This document shows, piece by piece, positions 18,155 through 26,971 of a stretch of 64,000 nucleotides of DNA (the first letter of the stretch is position 1; each line of letters starts with the position of its first letter). This DNA comes from Dechloromonas denitrificans (lineage in GTDB: Bacteria > Pseudomonadota > Gammaproteobacteria > Burkholderiales > Rhodocyclaceae), in contig NZ_CP075185.1 in NCBI RefSeq assembly GCF_020510685.1, forward strand, positions 2,666,001-2,730,000. The letters run 5' to 3'. A program made the position numbers and the translations under genes. Below the pieces are notes generated by a model, which was not told the DNA's origin, made no database searches, and worked only from the letters and a program-made list of their open reading frames with translations.

Positions 18155-18171
18155 TTGGTGCACCGCACCAA
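18155..18171. repeat. inverted repeat upstream of the phaP promoter
   Basis: Perfect 7-bp inverted repeat TTGGTGC-ACC-GCACCAA ending 7 bases before the -35 hexamer. The spacing suits an activator or repressor dimer; no protein is assigned. Confidence 0.55.
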
Positions 18172-18235
18172 TTTCTGGCAACACCCGTCGAAGCCTGTAT
18201 TCATGCCGTTTTCCGGCCAACGGAAACGATTTAGC

Positions 18236-19024
18236 TCATTCCGTATCGAGTCCCAGCCGGGCCAGAATCGCCGTCATCGCCTCGGCCGCACCGAGCGGCA
18301 AGTAGTAGTCGACGACATCGCTGAGCTGCGTCCGCGACGGGTTGATTTCCACCGTCGGAATACCGCTCCCCGCGGCGAAGACGACCGGCTGGTTGATATA
18401 GGGAAAAATGCTGGAGGTGCCGATGCTGAATACGATGTCGAAGCCGTCCTGCAAGGCATCGATGAAGCGGTCCAGCTTGGCCTCGGGCAAGGCCTCGCCG
18501 AACAGCACGATTTTCGGCCGCAGGACCGCGCCACATTGCGGGCAGCACGGCGGCACGGCCCGCCCGCTGTAGTCCGGGGCTGCTTCGCTGAAACGGCAGG
18601 CGGTACAGACCAATTCATGCAGATTGCCGTGGATCTCGATGATGTCATGGCTGCCGGCCAGCCGGTGCAGACCATCGACGTTCTGGGTAAACACCATCAC
18701 CCGGTCGAGATAGTCGTCGAGCGTGGCGATCGCGCGGTGCGCAGCATTCGGCTGCGCACCGCGGCAGTTTTCCTCGATCTGGATCAGGTACTTCCAGGTA
18801 ATGTCGGGGCGGACCGCGAAGACTTCGCCAGACAGGGCCTCTTCGATGCGCAAACCCTCCTCGGTCGCCTCGCTGTCGTACAGGCCGCCGACGCCGCGAT
18901 AGGTGGGCAGCCCGGAATCGGCGGAAATGCCGGCGCCAGTGATGAACAAGGCGCTGCGCGCCTGACGGAGGTGCTCGGCAACGGCGTCGAGCGCCGCTTC
19001 GGTCGATGAGGAATAGGTAGTCAC
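18236..19024 (-). CDS. Sir2-family NAD-dependent protein deacylase
   Basis: A 262-residue sirtuin. Present are GAGISADSGLPTYRG (NAD site), FTQNVDGLHRLAG, the catalytic His in IEIHGNLHELVC, and a structural zinc site from CTAC and CPQC. GTSSIFPYINQP completes the Rossmann fold. It should remove acyl groups from lysines and release nicotinamide. It starts at a GTG (19024); no in-frame ATG is close and no clear ribosome site was found. Substrate and acyl preference are unknown. It is divergent from the YeeE/YedE gene across 165 bases. Confidence 0.88.
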   Translation of the reverse strand: MTTYSSSTEAALDAVAEHLRQARSALFITGAGISADSGLPTYRGVGGLYDSEATEEGLRIEEALSGEVFAVRPDITWKYLIQIEENCRGAQPNAAHRAIATLDDYLDRVMVFTQNVDGLHRLAGSHDIIEIHGNLHELVCTACRFSEAAPDYSGRAVPPCCPQCGAVLRPKIVLFGEALPEAKLDRFIDALQDGFDIVFSIGTSSIFPYINQPVVFAAGSGIPTVEINPSRTQLSDVVDYYLPLGAAEAMTAILARLGLDTE

Positions 19025-19189
19025 GTCGGGATCAGCAGCATTCTGGCCGGTTGGCCGGGTTTCGGAATCCCCGCTTTATAACCCCCGGAAATCAAAAAAG
19101 CCACCCGCCGGCACGGCAAGTTTCATCAGTTTGCACTAATATGCTTTGTACTGCTGCGGCAGACCTCCCAATCAATCAAACCTGAAGCG
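19025..19189. other. divergent intergenic region, sirtuin / sulfur transporter
   Basis: 165 bases, somewhat richer in A+T toward the transporter gene, presumably holding both promoters. No clear operator was recognised. Confidence 0.35.
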
Positions 19190-20266
19190 ATGGACCTGGA
19201 CAGCCTGACCGAACTCCTCGGCGAAAAAACGATCATCACGCTGACTGGCCTGAGCATCGGCGTATTTTTCGGCATTTTTGCCCAACGCTCCCGCTTCTGC
19301 CTGCGCTCGGCGGTCGTCGAGTTCTGGAACCGCCAGGGCACCATCCGGCTGTCCGTCTGGCTTTTCGCGTTCTCCAGCGCGGTGATCGCCACCCAGTTGT
19401 TCATCAGCGTCGGCTGGCTCGATGTCAGCCAGGCCCGCCAGTTGGCCGCCACCGGCAGTCTGTCCGGCGCGCTGGTCGGCGGCTTGTTGTTCGGAATCGG
19501 GATGATCCTCGCCCGTGGCTGTTCCAGTCGCATGCTGGTGCTCGCCGCCAACGGCAATCTGCGCGCCCTGCTCACCGGCCTGATCTTTGCCGTGGTCGCC
19601 CAGGCCTCACTGAGCGGTCTGCTCTCGCCGCTGCGCAGCTGGCTATCCAGCTTGTGGACAATCGAAGGCGGCGGCGCCCGCGACCTGCTCGCGACGTTTC
19701 ATCTCGGCCACCCCGGCGGCGTCATTTTCGGCCTGATCTGGCTGGCCGCCGCCATTCATTTTGCCCGCCGCGCCCAGCTGGGCTGGCGCGAACGCCTGGG
19801 CGGCAGCGGCGTCGGCCTGACCATCGCCCTCGCCTGGCTAGCGACCTACCAGATCGGGACGCAGTCCTTCGAGATCGTTCCGGTACAAAGCCTGAGCTTC
19901 ACCGGCCCGTCGGCCGACGTGCTGATGCTGGTCCTGTCGCCGCCCGGCCAGCCCTGGAATTTCAACATCGGGCTGGTCCCCGGCGTTGTCCTCGGGTCTT
20001 TTCTCGCCGCCCTGTGGGGCCGCGAACTGAAGCTCGAAGGCTTCAAGGATGGGCACAGCATGCGCCGCTATATCGCCGGCGCCGTCTGCATGGGCTTCGG
20101 CGGCATGCTGGCCGGCGGTTGCGCGGTCGGTGCCGGGGTTTCCGGTGCTTCCGTTTTTGCGCTGACCGCCTGGCTAGCGCTGATCGGCATGTGGGCCGGC
20201 GCCGGTCTGGCCAACGCCGCCCTCGACAAGCCGGAGCCGGATCGGCTACCGGCCCTGCAGCCCTGA
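19190..20266 (+). CDS. YeeE/YedE-family sulfur-compound transporter
   Basis: A 358-residue polytopic protein with about nine membrane segments. The family cysteine motifs are present: RSRFCLRSA (first), ARGCSSRML (second) and AGGCAVGAGVSG (third), which in the thiosulfate transporter TsuA relay the substrate through the pore. It should import thiosulfate or another inorganic sulfur anion. It sits directly beside the sox operon, convergent with soxB (48 bases between stops), in keeping with supplying or recycling sulfur. Substrate identity is inferred. Confidence 0.85.
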   Translation: MDLDSLTELLGEKTIITLTGLSIGVFFGIFAQRSRFCLRSAVVEFWNRQGTIRLSVWLFAFSSAVIATQLFISVGWLDVSQARQLAATGSLSGALVGGLLFGIGMILARGCSSRMLVLAANGNLRALLTGLIFAVVAQASLSGLLSPLRSWLSSLWTIEGGGARDLLATFHLGHPGGVIFGLIWLAAAIHFARRAQLGWRERLGGSGVGLTIALAWLATYQIGTQSFEIVPVQSLSFTGPSADVLMLVLSPPGQPWNFNIGLVPGVVLGSFLAALWGRELKLEGFKDGHSMRRYIAGAVCMGFGGMLAGGCAVGAGVSGASVFALTAWLALIGMWAGAGLANAALDKPEPDRLPALQP

Positions 20267-20314
20267 TTGCCGGCTAACGCCCGGTTGGCGCAAGCTTGAG
20301 CAGCGCCCTTCCGG

Positions 20315-22036
20315 TCAGGCCATCCCCGGATTATTGGCGGCGCCCTTCAAAGTCGGCAGGTTGAGATTGACCGGCTTGACCGTCTTGATGTCGCGCAGAT
20401 AGGTGGCGACGACATCCCAGATTGGCTCGCCGGCGTTCTTCGCTTCTTCCGAAACCGGCGCCCAGCCCGCTACCTTGTAGATTTTGGCCGGGTCGATCGG
20501 CTGGCCTTTCAGCATCATGTTCTGAATGCGGCCGCCCATCTTGCCGGTTGGGTCGCAGGTGTATTGCAGACCGCCGACGCGCACCATGTCGCCGCCCTGC
20601 TGGTAGTACGGATCCGGGTTGAACAGGTTGTCGCAGACGTCTTCGAGTATCGTCTTGATCATCTCGCCGCTCATGTTGGTGACCGTCGTCCAGGGATAGG
20701 TGATCGCCGTCTGGTCGAGCACGTGTTCCATCAGGATCGGCTGCCCGGGCAGCAGCGAGGTGCCCCAGCGGAAGCCCGGCGAGAAGGCGATTTCAGCATC
20801 CTTGACCTTGAGCAGCGCGTCGAGGATCACTTGGTCGAAGGTACCGTTGAAGTTGCCGCGACGATAGAGCAGGCCTTCGGTCACCGCCAGTTTTTCGTTG
20901 AGCTTGGCCAGGTACGGGGCGCGCGCCTTGTCGATCAGTGCCTGCATGTCACGGTCGGCCGGCAGCAGATTGGCGAAGACGGGTAGCAGCTTGTAGCGGA
21001 AATCGGCGATCTTGCCGTTCCTGACGTCGAAATCGAGCACGCCGAGGTACTTGCCGTTCGAGCCGGCGTTGGTCACCAGCGTCTGGCCGCCAGCATTCTT
21101 GACCGACACCGGGGCCGGCATGCCGTCGTGGGTGTGGCCGCCGAGGATGGCGTCGATGCCCTTGACCCGCGAAGCCATCTTCAGGTCGACGTCCATGCCA
21201 TTGTGCGACAGCACGACGACGACCTGCGCACCGGCGGCGCGGGCTTCGTCGACGGTCTTCTGCATGTTCTCTTCCTGGATACCGAAGCTCCAGTTCGGGG
21301 TCTGCCAGCGCGGGTTGGCGATCGGCGTGTAGGGGAAGGCCTGGCCGATGATGGCGACCGGCACGCCGTTCATTTTCTTCATCACGAAGGGCTTGAACAC
21401 GGCGTCGCCGAAATCGGTGGTCTTGACGTTCTGGGCGACGATATCGATCTGCCCGGCAAAGTCTTTTTCCTCGATTTCCTTGACCCGCGCCTCGCCGTAG
21501 GTCGACTCCCAGTGCAGGGTCATCACGTTCACGCCGAGCGCCTTACAGGCGTCGACCATGTCCTGGGCGTTGCTCCACAGCGCCGTGCCGGAGCCCTGCC
21601 AGGTATCGCCGCCGTCGAGCAGCAGCGCGCCGGGACGATTGGCCTTCATGCGCTTGACCAGCGTTGCCAGGTGAGCGAAGCCGCCGACCTTGCCGTAGGT
21701 CTCGGCGGCTTTTTCGAAATTCAGATAGGTGTAGGCGTGCGCCTCGATGCTGTTCGGCTTGAAGCCGAAGTGCTTCAGCAGATTGTCGCCGACCAGATGC
21801 GGCACCTTGCCGAACTGGTCGCCGAAGCCGAGATTGACGTTCGGCTCGCGGAAATAGATCGGCAACAGCTGGGCATGGCAGTCGGTGATATGCAGCAGGC
21901 TGACATTGCCGAACTTGGGCAGATCATAGAGCTTGGCTGCGCCCTTTTCGGCCAGAGCGAGATCACTGTGCAACGCCATGCCGCCCGCCGCGGCAACCGC
22001 CATGACCTGAAGAAACTCCCGACGATTCATGCTCAT
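20315..22036 (-). CDS. soxB: SoxB sulfate thiohydrolase
   Basis: A 573-residue dimanganese 5'-nucleotidase-fold enzyme that releases sulfate from SoxY-bound cysteine S-thiosulfonate in the periplasm. A Tat signal is seen (NRREFLQVMAVAAAGG). Metal-ligand motifs are DCHAQL, GGDTWQGS, LHWESTYG (in place of GNHE, normal for SoxB) and GGHTHDGM. The ATG at 22036 follows AAGGA with good spacing; MNRREF at 22030 is the alternative. Last gene of soxCDYZAXB, separated from soxX by a 100-bp repeat-filled gap. Confidence 0.96.
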   Translation of the reverse strand: MSMNRREFLQVMAVAAAGGMALHSDLALAEKGAAKLYDLPKFGNVSLLHITDCHAQLLPIYFREPNVNLGFGDQFGKVPHLVGDNLLKHFGFKPNSIEAHAYTYLNFEKAAETYGKVGGFAHLATLVKRMKANRPGALLLDGGDTWQGSGTALWSNAQDMVDACKALGVNVMTLHWESTYGEARVKEIEEKDFAGQIDIVAQNVKTTDFGDAVFKPFVMKKMNGVPVAIIGQAFPYTPIANPRWQTPNWSFGIQEENMQKTVDEARAAGAQVVVVLSHNGMDVDLKMASRVKGIDAILGGHTHDGMPAPVSVKNAGGQTLVTNAGSNGKYLGVLDFDVRNGKIADFRYKLLPVFANLLPADRDMQALIDKARAPYLAKLNEKLAVTEGLLYRRGNFNGTFDQVILDALLKVKDAEIAFSPGFRWGTSLLPGQPILMEHVLDQTAITYPWTTVTNMSGEMIKTILEDVCDNLFNPDPYYQQGGDMVRVGGLQYTCDPTGKMGGRIQNMMLKGQPIDPAKIYKVAGWAPVSEEAKNAGEPIWDVVATYLRDIKTVKPVNLNLPTLKGAANNPGMA

Positions 22037-22060
22037 ATGTGTTCCTTGAAAAATATTCCC

Positions 22061-22143
22061 AGTCGCTAGTCCCTGGTTGCTAGCCACTAGCTAAAAACTA
22101 GCGACTAACCGCTAACGACTAGCGACTAATAACTAACAACTAG
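22061..22143. repeat. CTAG-rich short-repeat block between soxX and soxB
   Basis: The block contains ACTAGCGACT at 22097-22106 and 22118-22127, and its inverse complement AGTCGCTAGT at 22061-22070, interspersed with related TTAGT/CTAAC units. It overlaps the soxX stop codon (CTA at 22140). The same 10-mer appears again at 24020-24029. The inverted copies could form a stem in the sox mRNA. Confidence 0.75.
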
Positions 22144-22775
22144 TCTTTATTGACCGGCGATTCCGGATCGATCAGGAAAGCCACGATGTGGGTGATCTGC
22201 TCCGGCGTCAGCCAGTTGTGCAAGCCGAAACGCGGCATGTTGGTACAGGCCGTGAAGGCATTCGAGTTGTAGATCTTGTCGTAGACGTACTTGATGTTCT
22301 CTTCCGAACCGCCGCGCACCTTGCCGAACTGCTTCAGGCTGGGGCCGATGGTGCCGTAGGCCAGTTCTTTCTTGGCCAGTTCATGACAGGCATAGCAGTT
22401 GCCGCCACGCACCCGGCCGGCCGGATCGGGCTGGATGAAGCCGATATGTCCGCCAGTACCGACGGCGGCCAGCTTCTCGCCTTCCTTCCAATCGCCGATC
22501 AGCTTGCCGTCCACCGGGTAGCGGATGGTTGCGGCATTCAGCTTTTCCAGCTTCTCACCGACCTTGCGCGGCGGATTGTCGCGGTACTCGCCGCAGGTCT
22601 TCATCGTTTCGTCCTGGTCGAGACGGCTCATCCAGTACTTCGGATTCTCGGCCTTGAAGGAGGCACGGAACATCTGCTCGGCGTCCCTGGCGAACTTGCC
22701 GCCCGGCGCTTCGGCCAGGGCCGAACCAGTAACGGCGGCGGCCAACAGGCCAAAAAGGGCAATTTTAAGTTTCAT
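22140..22775 (-). CDS. soxX: SoxX c-type cytochrome
   Basis: A 211-residue periplasmic monohaem cytochrome c: signal peptide 1-21 (ALAEA), haem site CYACHELAKK, and Met in CTNMPRFG as a candidate distal ligand. SoxX accepts electrons from SoxA when thiosulfate is joined to SoxY. ATG 22775 is preferred because AAGGGG is 6 bases away; ATG 22781 has no spacing. It follows soxA with 12 bases between. Confidence 0.93.
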   Translation of the reverse strand: MKLKIALFGLLAAAVTGSALAEAPGGKFARDAEQMFRASFKAENPKYWMSRLDQDETMKTCGEYRDNPPRKVGEKLEKLNAATIRYPVDGKLIGDWKEGEKLAAVGTGGHIGFIQPDPAGRVRGGNCYACHELAKKELAYGTIGPSLKQFGKVRGGSEENIKYVYDKIYNSNAFTACTNMPRFGLHNWLTPEQITHIVAFLIDPESPVNKD

Positions 22776-22787
22776 GGTCATCCCCTT

Positions 22788-23603
22788 TTAGCGCTTGATT
22801 CCCGGCGTTTCCATGACGGTGCCGGTTGCAGTTTTTTGCAGGAAGGTTTCCAGCGCGATCACCGAATCGGCCAGATAGTTCGGTTCAGGCCAGCGAGCCT
22901 GGCGCATACAGTCGATCAGGCGACGCTGCATGGTCCACACCGCGCCTTGCGAAACGCGATACGACGGCCAGGTTTTCATCGCGAACCCGGCGCCTTCCTT
23001 GGTCGTCAGATTGCCGAGATCCTGCAGGCGGATGCGCTTGCCTTCCTGACCATGGCAGATCGAGCAGGAAAAATCCTGCGGCCCGGAACGACGGTAGAAG
23101 ATGTACTCGCCCATCTTGGCCATCTTGGCCTCTTCCGGATGCGTCGCCGGCACATTGATCGGCTTGCCGTTCGACTTGGCGCCGATGAAGGTGATCAGGG
23201 CCTCGATGTCGGACTCCTTGCCCGGCTTCGAATACCACTGTTTGGTGACTTCTTCCGGCTTGAAGCCTTGCAGGGTCACCATGCAATGCACCAGGCGGGA
23301 TTCGGCATCCATCACCTTATTGGTGTCCTTGAAGTACTTCGGCAACTGGGCATAGGCGCCGTCCAGCTTGCCCGGGCCGAGGCCCATGTCGCACTGTTCC
23401 AGTGAGGCGTTCTTCGGGCCGCGTTTCTCGGTCCACAGGCCTTCGCCCTTGACTTCGAAGAGGTCGGCCGGATTGCCGTCAGCCAGTGCCTCACGGTACT
23501 TGGCCAGTTCATCGGCGACCTTGCTGTCCTGCGCTGCGGCGCTGCCGATAAGGGCGGTAGCGACCGCGGCACCGAGCAGCGTTCTGACAAATCGTTGGAT
23601 CAT
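22788..23603 (-). CDS. soxA: SoxA L-cysteine S-thiosulfotransferase, monohaem type
   Basis: A 271-residue protein with a signal peptide (ending GSAAAQ). One haem site is present, CSICHGQEGKR, and the C-terminal RLIDCMRQARWPEP carries the active-site Cys that forms the cysteine persulfide ligand. In the N-terminal domain the position of the second haem has only EQCDMG and LVHCMV, with no CxxCH, so this is the one-haem form of SoxA. It condenses thiosulfate with the SoxY Cys. ATG 23603 has GGAG at 8 bases; an in-frame ATG at 23609 is also possible. Confidence 0.93.
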   Translation of the reverse strand: MIQRFVRTLLGAAVATALIGSAAAQDSKVADELAKYREALADGNPADLFEVKGEGLWTEKRGPKNASLEQCDMGLGPGKLDGAYAQLPKYFKDTNKVMDAESRLVHCMVTLQGFKPEEVTKQWYSKPGKESDIEALITFIGAKSNGKPINVPATHPEEAKMAKMGEYIFYRRSGPQDFSCSICHGQEGKRIRLQDLGNLTTKEGAGFAMKTWPSYRVSQGAVWTMQRRLIDCMRQARWPEPNYLADSVIALETFLQKTATGTVMETPGIKR

Positions 23604-23672
23604 TTTCATATCTCCAGGGGACCACGTTCAGGCGGCGGCGGACTGCGCCGCCTTACCACCGAATATCATGTC

Positions 23673-23984
23673 TCAGGCTACGACCGCTTCGTCGCTGCGG
23701 CTATCGCCCTTGTTGTCCTTCCAGGAGACGACAATCTTGTCGCCCTTGGCACCGCCGGCGAACTTGAATGCCAGGTAGGGGTTCTTCGACACCGAAGGGC
23801 CAAACTCGCTGCTCAGCACGACCTTGTCGTTGTGCTTGGCGGTCAATTCGGTAATGAACCAGGCCGGCACGATGGCGCCAGCCGAATCCTTGCGCTGGCC
23901 GGTTTCCATTTCGTGACTCATCAGGATTTTTACTTCGGTTACGCCGTCCTTGTTGGCGGCGCGGATTTTCATCGGATTTGCCAT
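23673..23984 (-). CDS. soxZ: SoxZ sulfur-carrier subunit
   Basis: A 103-residue immunoglobulin-fold protein: MKIRAANKDGVTEVKILMSH, a TGQRKD element, FITELTAKHNDKVVLSSEFG and the C-terminal DNKGDSRSDEA. It forms the SoxYZ carrier that shuttles substrates between Sox enzymes. There is no signal peptide, as usual: it is exported with SoxY through the Tat system. AGGAG lies at 7 bases from the ATG. It is separated from soxY by a short repeat tract (24003-24029). Confidence 0.95.
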   Translation of the reverse strand: MANPMKIRAANKDGVTEVKILMSHEMETGQRKDSAGAIVPAWFITELTAKHNDKVVLSSEFGPSVSKNPYLAFKFAGGAKGDKIVVSWKDNKGDSRSDEAVVA

Positions 23985-24002
23985 GTATATCTCCTAAAAA
24001 CA

Positions 24003-24029
24003 GTTGTTAGTTGCTAATGACTAGCGACT
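24003..24029. repeat. CTAG-type repeat tract between soxY and soxZ
   Basis: Contains ACTAGCGACT (24020-24029) and the flanking GTTGTTAGTTGCTAATG, related to the block at 22061-22143 in inverted order. It lies 5 bases past the soxY stop. Confidence 0.65.
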
Positions 24030-24034
24030 GCTTC

Positions 24035-24499
24035 TCAGCCGCCGCAACCGCCGAGGGTGACCTTGATTTCCTTGGTGGCCATGAAGAACTTGCCATCCGA
24101 CTTGACCAGCGCATAGACGTTGGACGTCTGGCCCATCTTGACGCGGGTCTGGACGTTGGCCTGAGTGCCTTCGGGCAGCGTGAAGCTGGCGGCCAGCGCA
24201 TTCGGGTTCTTTTCGATCAGGATGGCGACCATGCTGACGTTGGGCAGCGTCGAGCCGACACCGACCGGCACGACGGCGCCGTTTTCGGCGATATCCGGAC
24301 CGGTGACCTGGACATCCTTGCTGTCGACCGGGTTCGCGCCCAGAGCCTTCAGCGTATCGGCCATGCTCTTGGCGTCAAAAGCCGCCTTGTTCCAGTCGGC
24401 CAGAGCCATGCCCGGCTTGATCAGGCCGGCAGCCGCGAGCACGGTAAGCAGTGCGGCACCGGAGCCGGATTTCAGTACGTTACGACGTTGATTGTTCAT
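24035..24499 (-). CDS. soxY: SoxY sulfur-carrier subunit
   Basis: A 154-residue protein with a Tat signal (QRRNVLKSGSGAALLTV). It ends in GGCGG, where the cysteine carries the covalently bound sulfur substrate on a swinging arm. The middle (NPNALAASFTLPEGTQANVQTRVKMG) matches the SoxY immunoglobulin fold. ATG 24499 has GGAG at 8 bases. It is the central carrier of the pathway and follows soxD in the operon. Confidence 0.96.
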   Translation of the reverse strand: MNNQRRNVLKSGSGAALLTVLAAAGLIKPGMALADWNKAAFDAKSMADTLKALGANPVDSKDVQVTGPDIAENGAVVPVGVGSTLPNVSMVAILIEKNPNALAASFTLPEGTQANVQTRVKMGQTSNVYALVKSDGKFFMATKEIKVTLGGCGG

Positions 24500-24531
24500 G
24501 ACTTCTCCTCTGTGAAAATGATCTGATTCGA

Positions 24532-25605
24532 TTACTTCGCGCCGGACAGAATCCACTTGACCAGTGTCTTCAAATCCTCATCCGGCAAATGACCGTTCGG
24601 CGGCATCGGAATCGAACCCCAGACGCCCTGCCCGCCAGCCTTGACCTTGGCAACCAGCCGCTCTTCGGCATCGGCCTGATCCTTGTAACGGGCCACCACC
24701 TCGCTGTAGCCGGGACCGACGATCTTGTTCTTCAGACCGTGGCAGGCCATGCATCCGCTCTTCGTCGCCAGCTCCAGCGTGCCGGCATCGGCCGCCTTCT
24801 TGGCGGCTTCCGGGCCAAGCGTCCGGGTGCCGCGCACCGGGCCGAAGTTGCGGTTCTGGTCGGCCAGTTCACCATGCGCGGTACGGGCGTACTCGGGCAG
24901 CGTCGAGCCGATCAGCACTTCGCTCTTGCAGTTCTTCATGCAGGCGACGTTCTTGGTATCCGGCTTGCCGCCGTTGCCGATGCCGCCCTTCTTGGCCGCG
25001 GCGCCGGGCCACAGGCCGTGGTCGGTGGTCATGCCATTGCGGTTGGGCAACAGCTTCTGGACATCGGCAATATTCTTATCGGACAGCACGAAGTCGGCCG
25101 GCACCATCTCGGAGAGATTCAGCAGGTAGGCGAGAATGGCGTAGACCTCGTCCGGCTTCAGCGACTTCGGCGAAGTCCAGGGCATGGCGCGCTGGATGTA
25201 GTCGAACACCGTCGAAATGGTCGCCACCTTGGTAAAGGTAGTCCGCTGCGGCAGTTCGCCGGAAGACAGGCCCTTGACCCGGCCGGTCTTCATGTCGTCC
25301 TTGCTGGTACCGCCGACCAGCGGCGTGAACACTTCGTTCGATTCGCCGAACGAGCCGTGGCAGGAAGCACATTTCTCCTCGAACAGCTCCTGGCCGCGAT
25401 CGACCGAACCCGAGCCCTTGGGCAGCCCCTTGAAATCGGGCCGCACGTCGATGTCCCAAGCCTTCACTTCGGCCGGCGTTGCCGGACGGCCGACGCCGCT
25501 GTAGTTGTCGAAGGCCAAGCCGGCGGTCGATGCCGCAGCCAGAGCCAGAACAAGGATGGTCTTAGTACCACCAAGGCCAAGGCTGGCACTAGAGAACCTG
25601 AACAT
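24532..25605 (-). CDS. soxD: SoxD dihaem cytochrome c
   Basis: A 357-residue periplasmic cytochrome, subunit of the SoxCD sulfane dehydrogenase. Haem sites are CASCHGSFGE in the N-terminal domain and CMACHGLKNK in the C-terminal domain. A signal segment spans residues 15-30. Domain 1 is SoxD-like (WDIDVRPDFKGLP), and domain 2 ends in MPPNGHLPDEDLKTLVKWIL. It accepts the six electrons removed from SoxY-bound sulfane sulfur. Its ATG (25605) overlaps the soxC 3' end by 17 bases, with AGG at 6-7 bases. Confidence 0.93.
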   Translation of the reverse strand: MFRFSSASLGLGGTKTILVLALAAASTAGLAFDNYSGVGRPATPAEVKAWDIDVRPDFKGLPKGSGSVDRGQELFEEKCASCHGSFGESNEVFTPLVGGTSKDDMKTGRVKGLSSGELPQRTTFTKVATISTVFDYIQRAMPWTSPKSLKPDEVYAILAYLLNLSEMVPADFVLSDKNIADVQKLLPNRNGMTTDHGLWPGAAAKKGGIGNGGKPDTKNVACMKNCKSEVLIGSTLPEYARTAHGELADQNRNFGPVRGTRTLGPEAAKKAADAGTLELATKSGCMACHGLKNKIVGPGYSEVVARYKDQADAEERLVAKVKAGGQGVWGSIPMPPNGHLPDEDLKTLVKWILSGAK

Positions 25606-26935
25606 TGCTGACCTCCCCGCTTTCGATGACTTTCCACGATTGAATCGCGTTGTTGTGATAGATCGACTTGGTGCCTCGGACGGCGCGCAGTTGGCCGTAG
25701 CTCGGCTGCACGTAGCCGGTTTCGTCCATCGCCCGCGACTGCAGGATGGCCGGCTTGCCGTCCCACACCCAGTTGGTGTTGAAGCGGGTCAGCGCCTTGT
25801 TCTGCACCGGTCCTTCGAGGCGCGCCGTCTGCCAGTTGATGCCGCCGTCGAAGGAAACATCGACCTGCTTGATCCGGCCGCGTCCCGACCAGGCCAGGCC
25901 GGAGACGTTATAGAAGCCCCGGTCGAGCAGCGTCTGGCCACCGGACGGGCTGGTAATCACCGACTTGGCTTCCTGAACCGAGCTGTACTGGCGATGCAGG
26001 CCGCTCGGCAACAGGTCGATGTAATGCACCGCTTCGTCCTTGGTGGCGTACGGCATGTCGCCGACTTCGATGCGACGCAGCCACTTGACCCAGGAAACCC
26101 CTTGTACACCCGGCACGACGAGGCGCAGCGGGTAGCCGTTTTCCGGCCGCAGCATTTCGCCGTTCTGGCCATAGGCAACCAGCACTTCGCCGGACTCGAC
26201 CATTTCCATCGGAATGGTGCGCGTCATCGACGAACCGTCAGCCCCTTCGGCCAGCACGTAACGGGCTTTCTTGTAATCGACGCCGCAGTCTTCCAGCAGA
26301 TACTTGAGCGGCACGCCGGTAAATTCGGAACAAGACAGCATGCCGTGCGTGTATTGCACGGTCGGCACGGCGACATTGCCCCATTCCAGGCCGGTGTTGG
26401 CACCGCATTCGATGAAGTGAATGCGCGAAGCGGACGGCAGGCGCATCAGTTCGTCGAGCGTATAGACCTTAGGCTTCTTGAGCAGCGAGTCGTCGGAGCC
26501 ATTGATCATCAGGCGATGCTTCGACGGATCGATGTCGTGCCAGCCCTGGTGATGGCGCTCGAAATGCAGGCCGGACGGCGTGATGATGCCGAACAGGCCC
26601 TGCAGCGGACAAAACGATACCGAAGCGCCACCGACCCGGGCCAGACCCGGCGATTCACGGCGCAGCAACTGGCTTTCGTATTGCGAAGGCGTGCCATAGG
26701 GCCGCGTTGCCACCGGTTGCCCAAGCGTCGTCGACCAGGTCGGCAACTCGAGGATATTTGCATCGCCTTCGCTGGCCCGTGCCACCATCGGAGCCGCCAT
26801 GGCTGCACCGGCGACCATGAAGCTCTTGCGCAGAAAATCCCGCCGGCCAGTGGCAACCGCCTTGACCTGCTCTTCCGAGAGAAAATTTTCTGGCGCGGGC
26901 CGTAGCCGACCCGGTTTTTTGACGCTATCACTCAT
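25589..26935 (-). CDS. soxC: SoxC sulfane dehydrogenase (molybdopterin subunit)
   Basis: A 448-residue sulfite-oxidase-fold protein with a Tat signal (GRRDFLRKSFMVAGAAMAAP). The Mo-ligand cysteine sits in HFIECGANTGLEW, and GVQGVSWVKWLRRIEVGD and WDGKPAILQSRAMDETG match SoxC. It oxidises sulfane sulfur bound to SoxY in the periplasm. Its presence means thiosulfate can be oxidised fully to sulfate without sulfur globules. ATG 26935 follows GGAGG; the upstream TTG at 26944 is not needed. Second gene of the operon after soxR (36 bases). Confidence 0.95.
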   Translation of the reverse strand: MSDSVKKPGRLRPAPENFLSEEQVKAVATGRRDFLRKSFMVAGAAMAAPMVARASEGDANILELPTWSTTLGQPVATRPYGTPSQYESQLLRRESPGLARVGGASVSFCPLQGLFGIITPSGLHFERHHQGWHDIDPSKHRLMINGSDDSLLKKPKVYTLDELMRLPSASRIHFIECGANTGLEWGNVAVPTVQYTHGMLSCSEFTGVPLKYLLEDCGVDYKKARYVLAEGADGSSMTRTIPMEMVESGEVLVAYGQNGEMLRPENGYPLRLVVPGVQGVSWVKWLRRIEVGDMPYATKDEAVHYIDLLPSGLHRQYSSVQEAKSVITSPSGGQTLLDRGFYNVSGLAWSGRGRIKQVDVSFDGGINWQTARLEGPVQNKALTRFNTNWVWDGKPAILQSRAMDETGYVQPSYGQLRAVRGTKSIYHNNAIQSWKVIESGEVSNVQVL

Positions 26936-26971
26936 AGAGATCAACCCCTCCGTTCATATATCTAGACGATT

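Noticed and set aside
22061..22143. CRISPR-like array in the sox operon
   Set aside because: The units are 10 bases or less, irregularly spaced, with no spacers of constant length and no cas genes.
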